DNA of 64,000 nucleotides from Palsa-506 sp963709075 (GCA_963709075.1 CAVPUY010000005.1:930001-994000); one strand, 5' to 3'. Positions 35,610 through 45,028 are shown, numbered from the stretch's first letter. Numbers and translations are program-made. The notes: a model not told the origin generated them from the letters alone.

Positions 35610-35875
35610 GACGTGCCGCCATCCGCCCGGCCGGGACGCGAACCATGAGATCGAAGATCGTCATCATCGGCGCCGGCTGGCTGCTTGCGCCCGAGGCGGC
35701 CCCGGTGGCGGCTCCGGGTCGCGCGCGAGGCCGGGCGCCGCGCTTGGCTGATGTGAAAGGCGCACACCTGAGACCGATGTCGGTCAGGTGGCCGATGTCT
35801 GGCTCTCTGGTGCTGTCGCAGGCTAGCTGGTGCCTTGTCTTTCAAGGGAAAGCACCACGCGGAAGGAGAATGATC

Positions 35876-36801
35876 ATGCGAGTCTTCGTCACGGGAGCCG
35901 CCGGGGCACTGGGACGGCACCTCGTTCCCGGGCTGGTCGCGGCGGGCCACGAGGTCACCGCCACCACGAGGACGCCCGCCAAGGTCGCGCAGTTGCGCGA
36001 GGCGGGCGCGGAGCCGGTGGTCCTCGACGGGCTGGATCGCGAGGCGGTGATCGCGGCGGTGCGAGCCGCGTCGCCGGCGGTAATCGTGCACGAGATGACC
36101 GCGCTGGCGGACATGCGGAGCCTGCGCAAGATGGACCAGGTGTTCGCCGCCACGAACGAGCTCCGGACCCGGGGTACCGACAACCTGCTGGCGGCCGCGG
36201 AGCGGGCGGGCACCCGCCGGGTGATCGCGCAAGCGCCGAGCGCATGAACGAGCCTTCCGGCGGCCCGGTGAAGACCGAAAAAGATCCGCTCGACTCCCGG
36301 CCCGTCCCGTCGGCGGCGCGGACGGTGGCGGCGATCAAACATGTGGAGCAGACCGTGCCGTTCGCGGCACCGGAGGGCATTGTGCTACGTTACGGCAGCT
36401 TCTACGGGCCGGGCGCCTCGGATTCCCTGCTGGACATGGTGCGGAAGCGGCAGATGCCGGTGATTGGCGGCGGGACCGGGATCTGGTCGTTCATCGAAAT
36501 CACCGACGCCGCGGCCGCGACGATCGCCGCGGTCGGCCTCGGTGCGCCGGGCGTCTACAACATCACGGACAGCGACCCGGCGCCGGTCGCGGACTGGCTG
36601 CCGTACCTGGCCAAGGTCGCGGGCGCGAAGCCGCCGCTGCGCGTGCCCGCCTGGCTCGGGCGGCTGCTCGCCGGAGAGTTCGTCGTGGTCCAGATGACCA
36701 GCGCACGCGGGACCTCGAACGAGAAGGCACGCAAAGAGCTCAGCTGGGAGCCGCGGTACGCGAGCTGGCGGGAGGGATTCCGTGCCTGGGTCAGCGGATG
36801 A
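35876..36801 (+). pseudogene. NAD-dependent epimerase/dehydratase (extended SDR), frameshifted
   Basis: ATG 35876 with GGAAGGAG seven bases upstream. 'RVFVTGAAGALGRHLVPGL' is the Rossmann Gly motif. The frame stops at 36247 after 'RRVIAQAPSA'; the rest continues in another frame from about 36243 ('NEPSGGPVKTEKDPLDSRPV', 'GIVLRYGSFYGPGASDSL', 'GVYNITDSDPAPVADWLPYL', to 36801). A short deletion removed the Tyr of the active-site region. Confidence 0.8.
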
Positions 36802-36971
36802 GGACGGGCGCGGCCGATTACCGGCCGCTGCTGTTCTCCATCGCCTACGGAATGACCGGATCGGTGGGCGACGCCGAGGACATCGCACAGGACGCCTTCC
36901 TCGGCCTGACCCGGGCGCGCCAGGCGGGAACCACGATCGCGGCGACTCGGTCTGGTGGCACTGCGACATGA
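36798..36971 (+). pseudogene. ECF sigma factor (SigJ-like), N-terminal fragment
   Basis: ATG 36798 overlaps the epimerase stop (ATGA). 'YRPLLFSIAYGMTGSVGDAE' and 'DIAQDAFLGLTRARQAGTTI' are region 2 of SigJ-type ECF sigma factors. After residue ~47 it joins foreign sequence and stops. The pairing with an SDR epimerase is usual for such sigma factors. Confidence 0.75.
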
Positions 36972-37224
36972 TCCACAGCGTCGCTCCGGTCCAGAACCAG
37001 AAAGGCTGGGGCAACGTCATGTACATCCCCGCCGCCCCCTGGTGCCCCGCAACGAGAAATACGCAGCCGTCGCCCGCGAGGCGTTCATCGCCGGCTCTAG
37101 CCCCAGCGACTTCCCCGACGAGAACTACGGGCGCGACTGGCCCGGCCGCTTCCGGCCCGGCGACCTCAACGAGACCGGCCGGCGCGGCCTCGGTTTCGAC
37201 TGCCGCACCGCGGCACCACGCTAG
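36942..37224 (+). pseudogene. DUF1479-type oxygenase-like protein, C-terminal fragment
   Basis: 'VWWHCDMIHSVAPVQNQKGW' and 'GNVMYIPAAPWCP' in one frame, then, after a shift near 37045, 'RNEKYAAVAREAFIAGSSPS' and 'DENYGRDWPGRFRPGDLN'. This resembles the C-terminal half of DUF1479 (cupin-like, iron site His-x-Asp) proteins. It is fused to the sigma-factor fragment by a deletion at about 36942. Confidence 0.65.
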
Positions 37225-37441
37225 TGGCGGGACTTCCTTCTCCCGGCCGGGCGTGACCCAAAACCAGGCAGATTAGCCCGCTGGCGACCGGCGCCCCGCG
37301 ACAGCTGGCCGCGATCGCGTTCCCGGCCTCCAATCAGCAAGGTCATCCGGCGGCCAGCCTGGAGGCAGACCGCGCCTGCCGACCGCTCGGCGTGCGCCCG
37401 CCAGCCCTGAGAATTCACACAACCCACGTCGCTGGAGTTTG

Positions 37442-37857
37442 TCAGGGGTGGTCGATGCCGAGCCGGTGGCCGGCGGCGGAGGCGATGGACTGCAGGTCGC
37501 CGGGGCCGGAGCTGACGGCGAGGTCGCGGCGGCGCAGGGCTCCCTCGACCACGCAGGCACCGGCGATATCGGTGGTGCCGGCGCGTGCCGCCAGGGCGCG
37601 GGCCTGCCCGTCGTCGATGACATCGACGTCGCAGCCGGCCAGCAGCCGGGCAAGCTGGGCCTGGCGGGCTGAGCCGCGCCAGGACTGAGCCACCACTGGC
37701 GCGGGCACGGGTGGGCACCGCGCGGCGCCCGAGCAGGGCGCGGTGCCAGGCCCGCACGCACCGCGCGGCGCCCGAGCAGGGCGCGGTGCCAGGCCCGCAC
37801 GCGCCGCTCGCCGCGGCCGGCGGCGATCAGCGCGCCGGTATCGTAGGTGACGCCCAT
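37442..37857 (-). pseudogene. PIN-domain toxin disrupted by a 43-bp tandem duplication
   Basis: ATG 37857: 'GVTYDTGALIAAGRGERRVR' and 'AWHRALLGRRAV', then the 43-bp unit (37718-37760 and 37761-37803) is present twice and shifts the frame. The rest continues in another frame: 'PAPVVAQSWRGSARQAQLA', 'TDIAGACVVEGALRRRDLAV', 'GIDHP'. With one unit removed the PIN protein would be whole. Confidence 0.75.
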
Positions 37858-38141
37858 CAGGCGCTGCGCCGCGCGGCGCCGGCTCTCGCACCGGGCTGGC
37901 CGGAGCGCTGGATCGCCCGGCCGGCCCATTCGTCAGCGTCGGCCAGCTCCCCGGCGGTAAACCGGCCGTGGTCCTGCCCGAACTGGCTGACCGCGGCCAG
38001 GCCCGCCCGGATGGTGAACTCCTTGCGCGCGGTGCCGGCGAGCCACGCGCTGTAGCTCAGACCCGCGCCGGCGGCCGCAGCGGCGATCTCAGCGTCCAGA
38101 TCGGGCGGCACGGAGATGGAACGCTTCCTGCGGACGGCCAC
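37857..38141 (-). CDS. Antitoxin partner of the broken PIN toxin
   Basis: 94 residues from GTG 38141. 'RRKRSISVPPDLDAEIAAAA' is a ribbon-helix-helix N-terminus; 'LSYSAWLAGTARKEFTIRAG' and an acidic 'FTAGELADADEWAGRAI' tail follow. The stop overlaps the toxin ATG by one base. Now an orphan antitoxin. Confidence 0.72.
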   Translation of the reverse strand: MAVRRKRSISVPPDLDAEIAAAAAGAGLSYSAWLAGTARKEFTIRAGLAAVSQFGQDHGRFTAGELADADEWAGRAIQRSGQPGARAGAARRSA

Positions 38142-38509
38142 GCCCCAACGGGGCACAGCAGAAGGACACCCGTCCGCGGGACAGATGCCGGGCTCCCCCC
38201 CCGCAACATTCCCTGGCTGTGAAGCCCGCACGTTCCGGCTCTCCCGAACCGGGCGGCTGGCTCCCGGATTGGCTCCCGCCAATTCATCCTTATCGAAAAA
38301 TATAAGCTGAGCTGCCCGGATGTCACCGCGATGGGGAAAGCGCCCGCCTGCGATGCAAGAGGTCGGCTGGATCCTGCGGCCGGCCTCTCGTCATCACGCT
38401 GACCTGCGGATTCGCGTCAGGTATGCCGAGGAGAGCCTCTCGGATGCCTGAGCGAATCGCTCAGAAAGATGATCTACATCTGTTCGAATTTATGGTCCTG
38501 AAATGGGAG

Positions 38510-38551
38510 TGGAGCTATGGGGATTCGAACCCCAGACCTCTTGCATGCCAT
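38510..38551 (-). other. tRNA-Ala(GGC)-like 3' half, att-site copy 2
   Basis: Identical to copy 3 (57748-57789) and one base different from copy 1 (26327-26368). Only the 42-bp core is shared; the sequence on either side differs from the other two copies except for TTCGAATT about 30 bases away. It divides the 26-57 kb interval into two probable element segments. Confidence 0.75.
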
Positions 38552-38886
38552 GAAGCCCGCACCCTGCCCGCCACCAGCGCTAACGCGCCGTGACCAGGCA
38601 AAACAGCGACCCGGAGCAACGCAGAGCGACGCGGAACAACGCCCGCCAACGCCCGTCTGCTACCCAGACCGCTACCCAGGACACGCCCGCTCAGCGCTCC
38701 CCCGGCACCGGCCACGCCGCACCCTGGCAGCCTTGCAATGCAAGCGTAACTGGGCCTGACCGAGCGCGGCCTGCCGTCCCCAAGACAGCGAGGACGCCCG
38801 GGATCTCATGCCCGCAGTCCGCCGCCAGGCCCGTTCCGAGCGCGGCAACCTGCACCCGGAACATCCGACTCTGGCTCCCCTCTATG
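38552..38886. other. Stretch without recognisable gene
   Basis: About 335 bases right of att copy 2. It contains GCTACCCAGACCGCTACCCAGG (about 38652-38672), a phrase similar to one left of att copy 1, possibly integrase arm sites. No gene. Confidence 0.3.
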
Positions 38887-40164
38887 TCAAGAGGATGGTT
38901 GTTCCCGCCTCGAAAGTGTGCGCCGGTCCTCGCCGTCGTCAAGCAGACGGCGCTTGACGGCGGCTGCGGTCCGGCGTGGACCGAGGGCGCCGGGAGCAAC
39001 CTGGGGAATGGATCGGCGTGCTGGCGTAGGGTCGCAGATGGCGGGCCCGGGAAGTGACTTCTCCGAAGTGCCGGCAACGGGGTTTGAGCCGGCCGCGCTG
39101 GAGCCAGTAGCCGCCCCCAGGTGTCCTCCCGGGCCCGTTGCCTTCGCCCGGGTATCGAGGACCATCTGGTGGCAGGCGATGTCGGAGAGCCGGCGTTTGA
39201 GGCACCGCATCGCTTCCATCGGCGTCTTCCCGGCGGCGACTTTGCGGTCGTAATAGGCCCGGCCCTCGGTGGGGTTGCGGAGCTGGACCACGGCCATGAT
39301 GTGCAGCGCGCGGTTGATCTGGCGGTTCCCGGCCCGGGACAGCCGGCGGCGGACCTGGTCGCCTGAAGACGCGCCGGTCGGCGCGGTGCCATTCCACGAC
39401 GCGAAGTGCGCCTTCGTCGGGAACCTGGTCACATCGCCGGCTTCGACGAGGAGCCGGGCGGCGCCTGATGGCCCGATGCCGTTGAGGCTGGTCAGCGTGG
39501 TGGCGGTGGCCTTGAGCAGTTCCTTCAGTTCCTTGCCGGCGGCTTTCTTGCGCTGGTAGATGCGCTCCAGGTCGCTGATCAGCTCGGCGGCTACCCGGCG
39601 GCGTGCCTTGCCCGCCGCGTCGCGCGGGCGGACCGTGGCCAGCAGTGCCCTGGCCTGGGCTGCCGACAGCGCCTTCTTCGCACCGCCGGGAATGAGTTCC
39701 AGCAGCAGCCGGTGCAGCTGGGAGATCATGCGGGTGTGGTCCTCGCCCAGCGACCGGCGGCGGTCCGCCAGGATCCTCAGCACCGCAAGTTGCTGGTCGT
39801 CGGTGACCGCCCGCAGTCCGCTCATGCGGGTGGCGGCCAGCGCGACGGAGTGCGCGTCCGTGGCATCGGTCTTGCGGCCCTGGCCGGCGGCGAACACGCG
39901 GGTGCGGGCGGACAGCTTGGGCGGGACATCCACGACGTGCTCACTCCTGGCTAGCAGCCTGCTCGCGATGTGCCTGCCGATGCCCTGGCATCCTTCAATC
40001 GCCCAGGTTCGCTCCGGCCACTGCTTTACGTCCGCGAGCATCGCCCGGAACCCCGGGGTGTCAGTGGCGTACCGGCCACCTCCGAGGACGGATTCGTCCC
40101 CGGCCATGACCTCGATGGTGGCAGAGCGCTTGTGCGGATCCATCCCGATGACCACCTGGTTCAT
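38887..40164 (-). CDS. IS110-family transposase
   Basis: 425 residues, AGGAGGA upstream of ATG 40164. N-terminal DEDD RuvC-like domain ('VVIGMDPHKRSATIEVM', 'DATDAHSVALAATR') and C-terminal Tnp domain ('LTSLNGIGPSGAARLLVEAG', 'FASWNGTAPTGASSGDQVRR', 'RAGNRQINRALHIMAVVQ') with the serine nucleophile region. The last ~60 residues read through the hairpin at 38920-38976 and may be read-through. IS110 elements carry a guide (bridge) RNA; the noncoding 40165-40340 is the candidate region here. Confidence 0.87.
   Translation of the reverse strand: MNQVVIGMDPHKRSATIEVMAGDESVLGGGRYATDTPGFRAMLADVKQWPERTWAIEGCQGIGRHIASRLLARSEHVVDVPPKLSARTRVFAAGQGRKTDATDAHSVALAATRMSGLRAVTDDQQLAVLRILADRRRSLGEDHTRMISQLHRLLLELIPGGAKKALSAAQARALLATVRPRDAAGKARRRVAAELISDLERIYQRKKAAGKELKELLKATATTLTSLNGIGPSGAARLLVEAGDVTRFPTKAHFASWNGTAPTGASSGDQVRRRLSRAGNRQINRALHIMAVVQLRNPTEGRAYYDRKVAAGKTPMEAMRCLKRRLSDIACHQMVLDTRAKATGPGGHLGAATGSSAAGSNPVAGTSEKSLPGPAICDPTPARRSIPQVAPGALGPRRTAAAVKRRLLDDGEDRRTLSRREQPSS
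38920..38976. repeat. Palindromic hairpin element, copy 2
   Basis: CCGTCGTCAAGC and GCTTGACGGCGG pair 11 of 12, enclosed by CGCCGG/CCGGCG. Same flanks as copy 1 at 13126-13203. Confidence 0.5.
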
Positions 40165-40474
40165 CGCAGTCCTCCTGCTCGGTCCTGCTCAGATTGCCGA
40201 GCAAGGAGGGCACCGCTACTTCGAGCAGAACAAACCCCTCTTGAGCCTCTCCTCGCCCCATCACGGCACCCGGCCCGCGCAGGCCAAAAGAGAGCCACAC
40301 GACCAGCGCGGGCAGCCGATGTGAGAGCGACGGGCCAGGTGCCTAGACCGAGCCTGGCCGGGCACCGGTCCTAGGGCAAGTCAACAAGTAGCCGATGAGC
40401 GGGTGAACTGGGCGCTCGAGCACAGCGATCTCCGATGTCGTATCCTGACCAGCTTTGATTCTCAGGAGGTTGAG
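40165..40474. other. Noncoding region upstream of IS110 transposase
   Basis: About 310 bases. CCTCCTGCTCGG...CCGAGCAAGGAGG (40169-40208) is a strong hairpin next to the transposase start, followed by structured G/C-rich sequence. In IS110 elements this side can encode the bridge RNA; I cannot verify it. The right part holds the grpB ribosome binding site AGGAGG at 40464. Confidence 0.35.
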
Positions 40475-41083
40475 TTGACTGAGTATCCGCAGGAAGTCAC
40501 GCAGCGCTTCCATGGCACCCCCGAGCAGATGGACGCCGCCCAGGTAGGCGAGCCCCCAGCAAAGTGGCAATCCATCGTCATCGAGGACTACGATCCGGCC
40601 TGGGCGGATCGATTCGCTGCGGCCAGCTCGCTTCTCAGCGAGGTTCTGGGCGACCTGATCATCAATGTTGAACACGTCGGGTCCACATCGGTGCCGGACC
40701 TGGCGGCCAAGCCCATCATCGACATCGATCTCCTAATCGAGGAAACGACGGAAGAGTCCCGCTACATCCCCGCCCTTGAAAGGCTCGGGTACCGACTCGT
40801 TCTTCGAGAGCCATGGTGGCACGGGCACCGGATGCTCGTTAGCCCTGCGGAGGACGTCAATCTTCACGTTTGGCCGCAGGATGCGCCTGAGCCCATACGG
40901 CACAGGCTCTTCCGCGACTGGCTGCGCTCGCATCCTGAAGACCGGGAGCTTTACGCCACGACCAAGCGGCGCCTCGCGCGGGACACCGCGCATCAACCTA
41001 GCGACTACAGCCTCGCGAAGAACGACGTCATCGATGACATCTATGCGCGGATCTTCGCAGCAGCCAGCGGCAAGCGGGGCTGA
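40475..41083 (+). CDS. GrpB family protein (UPF0157, nucleotidyltransferase fold)
   Basis: 202 residues from TTG 40475, chosen because a perfect AGGAGG (40464-40469) lies five bases upstream; the frame is open further to 40403. 'IVIEDYDPAWADRFAA', 'VEHVGSTSVPDLAAKPIIDI' and 'RDWLRSHPEDRELYATTKRR' are typical GrpB signatures, with GST and D-x-D of the nucleotidyltransferase fold. Function of the family is not settled. Confidence 0.87.
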   Translation: MTEYPQEVTQRFHGTPEQMDAAQVGEPPAKWQSIVIEDYDPAWADRFAAASSLLSEVLGDLIINVEHVGSTSVPDLAAKPIIDIDLLIEETTEESRYIPALERLGYRLVLREPWWHGHRMLVSPAEDVNLHVWPQDAPEPIRHRLFRDWLRSHPEDRELYATTKRRLARDTAHQPSDYSLAKNDVIDDIYARIFAAASGKRG

Positions 41084-41334
41084 GCCTAGGTCATGGCGAC
41101 GCGGACGCACTCGGCCTGGGAGGAAGGCGTCCGCATCTGCCGCGGGGCGCGCGCTGGCTCGTGTGTCTAAATGCTGCCGGCCGGTGTCCGGGGCCATCTG
41201 TGAGGACTCAGCCGGCCCGACGGCGTGCGGACTAGTGCCGCAGCAGGCAACGTTCGCCCGGTTCGTCGTGCTCCCCGGAACCCGTACTACCGGTTGAGGA
41301 ACGGCCGTGGCAGCGGCTGGAGAATACTTGTGCC

Positions 41335-42069
41335 GTGGAGTACCTCGCTGCGCAACTGGCCGCGGTCCCCGGGGTTGTCGCTGTCACTCTCGGAGGGTCG
41401 AGGGCGACGGATACGGCTGTCGATGGTTCTGACTGGGACTTCGGTCTTTACTACCGGGACAGGCTCGACCCGGCCGACATCGTCGCGCTCGGCTGGCCGG
41501 GTCAGGTCTTTGCTCCGGGTGAGTGGGGCCGCATCGTGAATGGCGGGGCCTGGCTGACCGTGGACGGCACCAAGGTCGACCTCATCTACCGGGACCTCGA
41601 CGAGGTCCTGCACTGGACCGGGGCCGCCGGTGACGGGTGGTTCGAGATTCACCGTGAGGTTGGTTACGTGGCCGGGATCGCCACCTACGTTCTGGCCGGG
41701 GAACTGGCTCTTGGCAGGGTGCTGGCCGGTGACCTGCCCCGCCCGGGGTTCTCGCAGAAGCTGCGGGAGACCGCGCCTGCTGCCTGGTTCCGGCTCGCAG
41801 CAGGGGCGCTGCACTTCGCCGATGTCCGCGCCGGGCGTCAGGACAGGGTCGCCTGCCTGGCGAACCTCTGCCAGGCTGTGCTGGCTGCGGCCCAAGGCCG
41901 TCTCGCAGCTGCTGGCGAATGGGTGCTCAACGAGAAGCGGCTTGTCGGACGCGCCGGGCTGGGCGGCGTTCAGGACCGGCTTGGGCAGCCTGAGCGGGAC
42001 CTGGGCACTGTGGTGTCCGATGTCCGGGCCTGTCTCGGAATCAGGGACGCCGTCTGGACCGGCCAGTGA
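41335..42069 (+). CDS. Nucleotidyltransferase domain protein
   Basis: 244 residues, GTG start. 'VTLGGSRATDTAVDGSDWDF' contains the G-S and D-x-D of the minimal nucleotidyltransferase fold; the third acidic residue is in 'GTKVDLIYRDLDEV'. An all-helical C-terminal domain follows, as in aminoglycoside/lincosamide nucleotidyltransferase-like proteins of the DUF4037 type. Enclosed by IS630 end sequences, it may be a passenger gene. Substrate unknown. Confidence 0.82.
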   Translation: MEYLAAQLAAVPGVVAVTLGGSRATDTAVDGSDWDFGLYYRDRLDPADIVALGWPGQVFAPGEWGRIVNGGAWLTVDGTKVDLIYRDLDEVLHWTGAAGDGWFEIHREVGYVAGIATYVLAGELALGRVLAGDLPRPGFSQKLRETAPAAWFRLAAGALHFADVRAGRQDRVACLANLCQAVLAAAQGRLAAAGEWVLNEKRLVGRAGLGGVQDRLGQPERDLGTVVSDVRACLGIRDAVWTGQ

Positions 42070-42142
42070 CGAATGCCGTAGCAGGTCACGTTCGCCCGGC
42101 CGGGCACTTCTCCTGTGGGTGCTGATCCCTGAGACTGGGCCG

Positions 42143-42722
42143 GTGACCGATCGTCTGCGGGTGCGTGAGATCGACGATGATGAGGGCCGGCGCCTGGTGC
42201 GGATCGTGCGCCGGGGCACGGGTTCGGTGGTCACGTGGCGGCGGGCGCAGATGGTGCTGCTCTCAGCGCAGGGCATGGACGTGCCCGCGATCGCGAAGGT
42301 CGCGTTCACCAGCGAGGACCGGGTCCGGGATGTGATCCGTAACTTCAGCGCTGATGGGTTCAGCTCCCTGTATCCCAGGTACAGGGGTGGCCGGCCGCCG
42401 AAGTTCACGCTGGTCCAGCGGCGGGAGATCAAGAAGATCGCCAGGTCGAAGCCGGCCGAGCATGGCCTGCCGTTTTCCGCCTGGAGCCTGGCCAAGCTGG
42501 CAGAGTTCCTGGTGGCTGAGGGGGTGGTCGACGACATCAGCCACGAGGGCCTGCGGGCCTTGCTCCGCGAGGAGGGCGTCACCTTTCAGCGCCTGAAAAC
42601 CTGGAAGGCCTCCACCGACCCCGACTATGCGGTGAAGAAGGCCCGGGTCGAGCATCTGTACGCGATGCCGACCGCGAGGTCATCCCCGAGCCCGGCGAGC
42701 CAGAGGTGATCTTCTGCGTGGA
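42143..42722 (+). pseudogene. IS630 transposase, 5' part, cut by the RIT element
   Basis: GTG 42143: 'REIDDDEGRRLVRIVRRGTG', HTH 'GMDVPAIAKVAFTSEDRVRD', linker 'ALLREEGVTFQRLKTWKAST'. One base is missing near 42668 (GCGATGCCG); after it 'DREVIPEPGEPEVIFCVD' follows in another frame and is interrupted at 42722 after the first catalytic Asp codon. The 3' part continues at 46124 ('DEFGPLNLQPRPGR'). Confidence 0.85.
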
Positions 42723-42889
42723 TCTATGCCGACCCCGCGATTATGCCGAGGGTCTTCGTTGCCGGGTCTGATTGGGCGTGATGACGCTGGCGTTCTTGGT
42801 CGTCTGGCTGGTGCTGGTGTCGGCATAGTTCCGGGCTGAGAGCAGCCTCGGGTAAGGGGCACCGTGCTCCCGCGAGGGAGGCGAGTGCG

Positions 42890-44090
42890 ATGGCTGGTAC
42901 TCGGAGGAAGCCAGGTCAGCTGGGCCCGCAGGTCGAGGGTTACCGGGCGTGGCTGGCGCATCGGGGCTACGCGTCCCAGACGGTCAGGAACATGCTGGCT
43001 GACCTGGGCCAGCTGGGGCTGTGGATGTCGCGTGCAGGGCTGGTGACGGCGAACCTCGGCGAGGACGCGATGGTGGCGTTTGTCGCGGCCCGGCAAGCGG
43101 CTGGCCACCGGAGGATCCTAGGTCCGCGCGCCATGATGCCGCTTTTGAGCTATCTGAGGGAAGCCGGCGTCACCCCGGAGGCGAAGCCGCCGCGGGATCC
43201 TCTGGGAGCGCTGCTCGGTGAGTACCGGATGTGGCTGGCCGGGGAACGGGGCCTGGCGGCGGCCACGGTGCTGCGTTATGAGAACACCGCCCGTCGCTTC
43301 TTGCAGCAGCAGGCCATGGCCGGTGGCGTGCTGAAGCCGGCTGGCCTGGCCGGGGCGGACGTCAACGCGTTCTTGCTGCGGGAATGCGGTCGTGTCTCGG
43401 CCGGGTCGGCAAAGGGACGGGTCGCTGAGCTTCGCGCGGTCCTGCGTTTCCTCTATTTGCAGGGCTTCACACCGCTGCGGCTGGGGACGGCCGTGCCTCC
43501 AGTCGGTGGCTGGCGGCTGGCTGCACTGCCGCCCGCGATGACGGCCGCTGATGTCCAGTTGCTGCTGGACAGCTGCGACCGCAGCACCGGTATCGGCGTC
43601 CGCGACTTCGCGATCATGACGCTGGTCGCGCGGCTGGGCCTGCGGTCCATCGAGGTTGCGCGCCTGGAACTGCGGGACGTCGACTGGCGGGCGGGTGAGC
43701 TCGTGGTCCGGGGGAAGACACGCCGCCAAGACCGGCTCCCGCTGCCGGCCGACGTCGGCGAGGCACTGGTCGCCTACCTGGCCTGGGGCCGGGTGCTGGC
43801 AGGTGCGCGGCGGGCTGTTCCTGACCTGCCGGGCTCCGCGCGGGCCGATCCGTGCGGACCTGGTCGGTGACGTCGTGGAACGGGCCTGCCTGCGGGCAGG
43901 CCTTCCGTGTGCGGGACCGCACCGGCTGCGGCATGCCCTGGCGGCTGAGCTGCTTCGCCGCGGCGCCGGGCTGGCCGCGATCAGTCAGGTGCTTCGTCAT
44001 CAGGATCTGGCCACCACCGCCCTCTATGCCAAGGTCGACCTGAACACGCTGCGGCAAGTCGCCCAGCCCTGGCCAGGAACAGCCCGGTGA
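42890..44090 (+). pseudogene. ritA: RIT recombinase A, frameshifted
   Basis: ATG 42890 with AGGGAGG upstream. N-terminal core-binding domain and 'GLRSIEVARLELRDVDW' (catalytic Arg), 'VVRGKTRRQDRLPL' (Lys) are in frame 1 (to 43870). A shift near 43805 is needed to reach 'GLFLTCRAPRGPIRADLVG', 'HRLRHALAAELLRRGAGLAA' and 'VLRHQDLATTALYAKVD' (His, Arg, His, Tyr). If the indel is real the enzyme is inactive. Confidence 0.82.
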
Positions 44091-45028
44091 GCGCCCTGGA
44101 GCAGCACCTCACCGACTACCTGCAACTGAGGCATTCGCTCGGGCACGAACTGGCTGAGGCCGGCTGGCTACTGCCGGGCCTGGTGGCCTACCTCGATGCC
44201 CACGGCCTGCCCACGGTCACAATCGAAGCCGCGCTGGCCTGGGCCCAGCAAGCACCGAAATCACCGACAGGCCACGTGACCACCGTCGGACCACGGCGGA
44301 TGACAGCCGCCCGCGGCTTCGCCCGCTACCTGTCCGGCATCGACGCCAGCACCGAGGTGCCGCCGCCGGGCCTGATGCCGCACCGGCGGCGATGGCGCCG
44401 GCCGTTCATCTACTCCGCAGCCGACATCGACGCGCTGCTCGCGCAGGCCCGCCGGACGATCGTCTCGCCGCTACGGGCGGCGACCTACCAGACACTGACC
44501 GGGCTGCTCGCGGCAAGCGGGCTGCGGATCGGCGAGGCCATCAAGCTCGACCGCAGTGACGTCGACTGGGCTCAGGGTGTGCTGCTGATCCGCGAGTCCA
44601 AGTTCGGCAAGTCACGCCTGGCGCCCTTGCACCCCAGCAGCATGCAGGCGCTCGAAAACTACGCTCAGCTGCGCGACCAGCTCCAGCCGCAGCCCGCCGA
44701 ACCGGCCTTCTTCGTGTCCCTCAACCGAAAGCGCCTGCTCTACGCGGTCGTGCAGCTGACGTTCCGGCAGCTCATCAACAACGCCGGCATCGGCGCCGGC
44801 GCGCCCTCACCGCCGCGGCTGCACGACCTGAGACATTCCTTCGCGGTCCGCACCCTGCTCGGCTGGTATCGCGCAGGCGAGGACGTGCAGTCCAAGATCC
44901 CATCGCTGTCGACCTACCTGGGTCACCGCGAGCCGGCGTCCACCTACTGGTACCTGTCAGCGGCCCCGGAACTGCTTACGCTAGCCGCCGCCCGGCAGGA
45001 CACCGCATGGTCGGCGGCGCGGTCATGA
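44087..45028 (+). CDS. ritB: RIT recombinase B (tyrosine recombinase)
   Basis: 313 residues, GTG overlapping the ritA stop (GTGA). Catalytic residues: Arg 'SGLRIGEAIKLDR', Lys 'ESKFGKSRLAPLHP', 'HDLRHSFAVRTLLGWYRA', 'YLGHREPASTYWYLSAAPE'. Intact. It acts with the other two recombinases to move the RIT element. Confidence 0.9.
   Translation: MSALEQHLTDYLQLRHSLGHELAEAGWLLPGLVAYLDAHGLPTVTIEAALAWAQQAPKSPTGHVTTVGPRRMTAARGFARYLSGIDASTEVPPPGLMPHRRRWRRPFIYSAADIDALLAQARRTIVSPLRAATYQTLTGLLAASGLRIGEAIKLDRSDVDWAQGVLLIRESKFGKSRLAPLHPSSMQALENYAQLRDQLQPQPAEPAFFVSLNRKRLLYAVVQLTFRQLINNAGIGAGAPSPPRLHDLRHSFAVRTLLGWYRAGEDVQSKIPSLSTYLGHREPASTYWYLSAAPELLTLAAARQDTAWSAARS

Noticed and set aside
40165..40474. IS110 bridge RNA as a firm ncRNA call
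   Set aside because: Plausible by position but the loops matching target and donor could not be assigned; kept as a note only.
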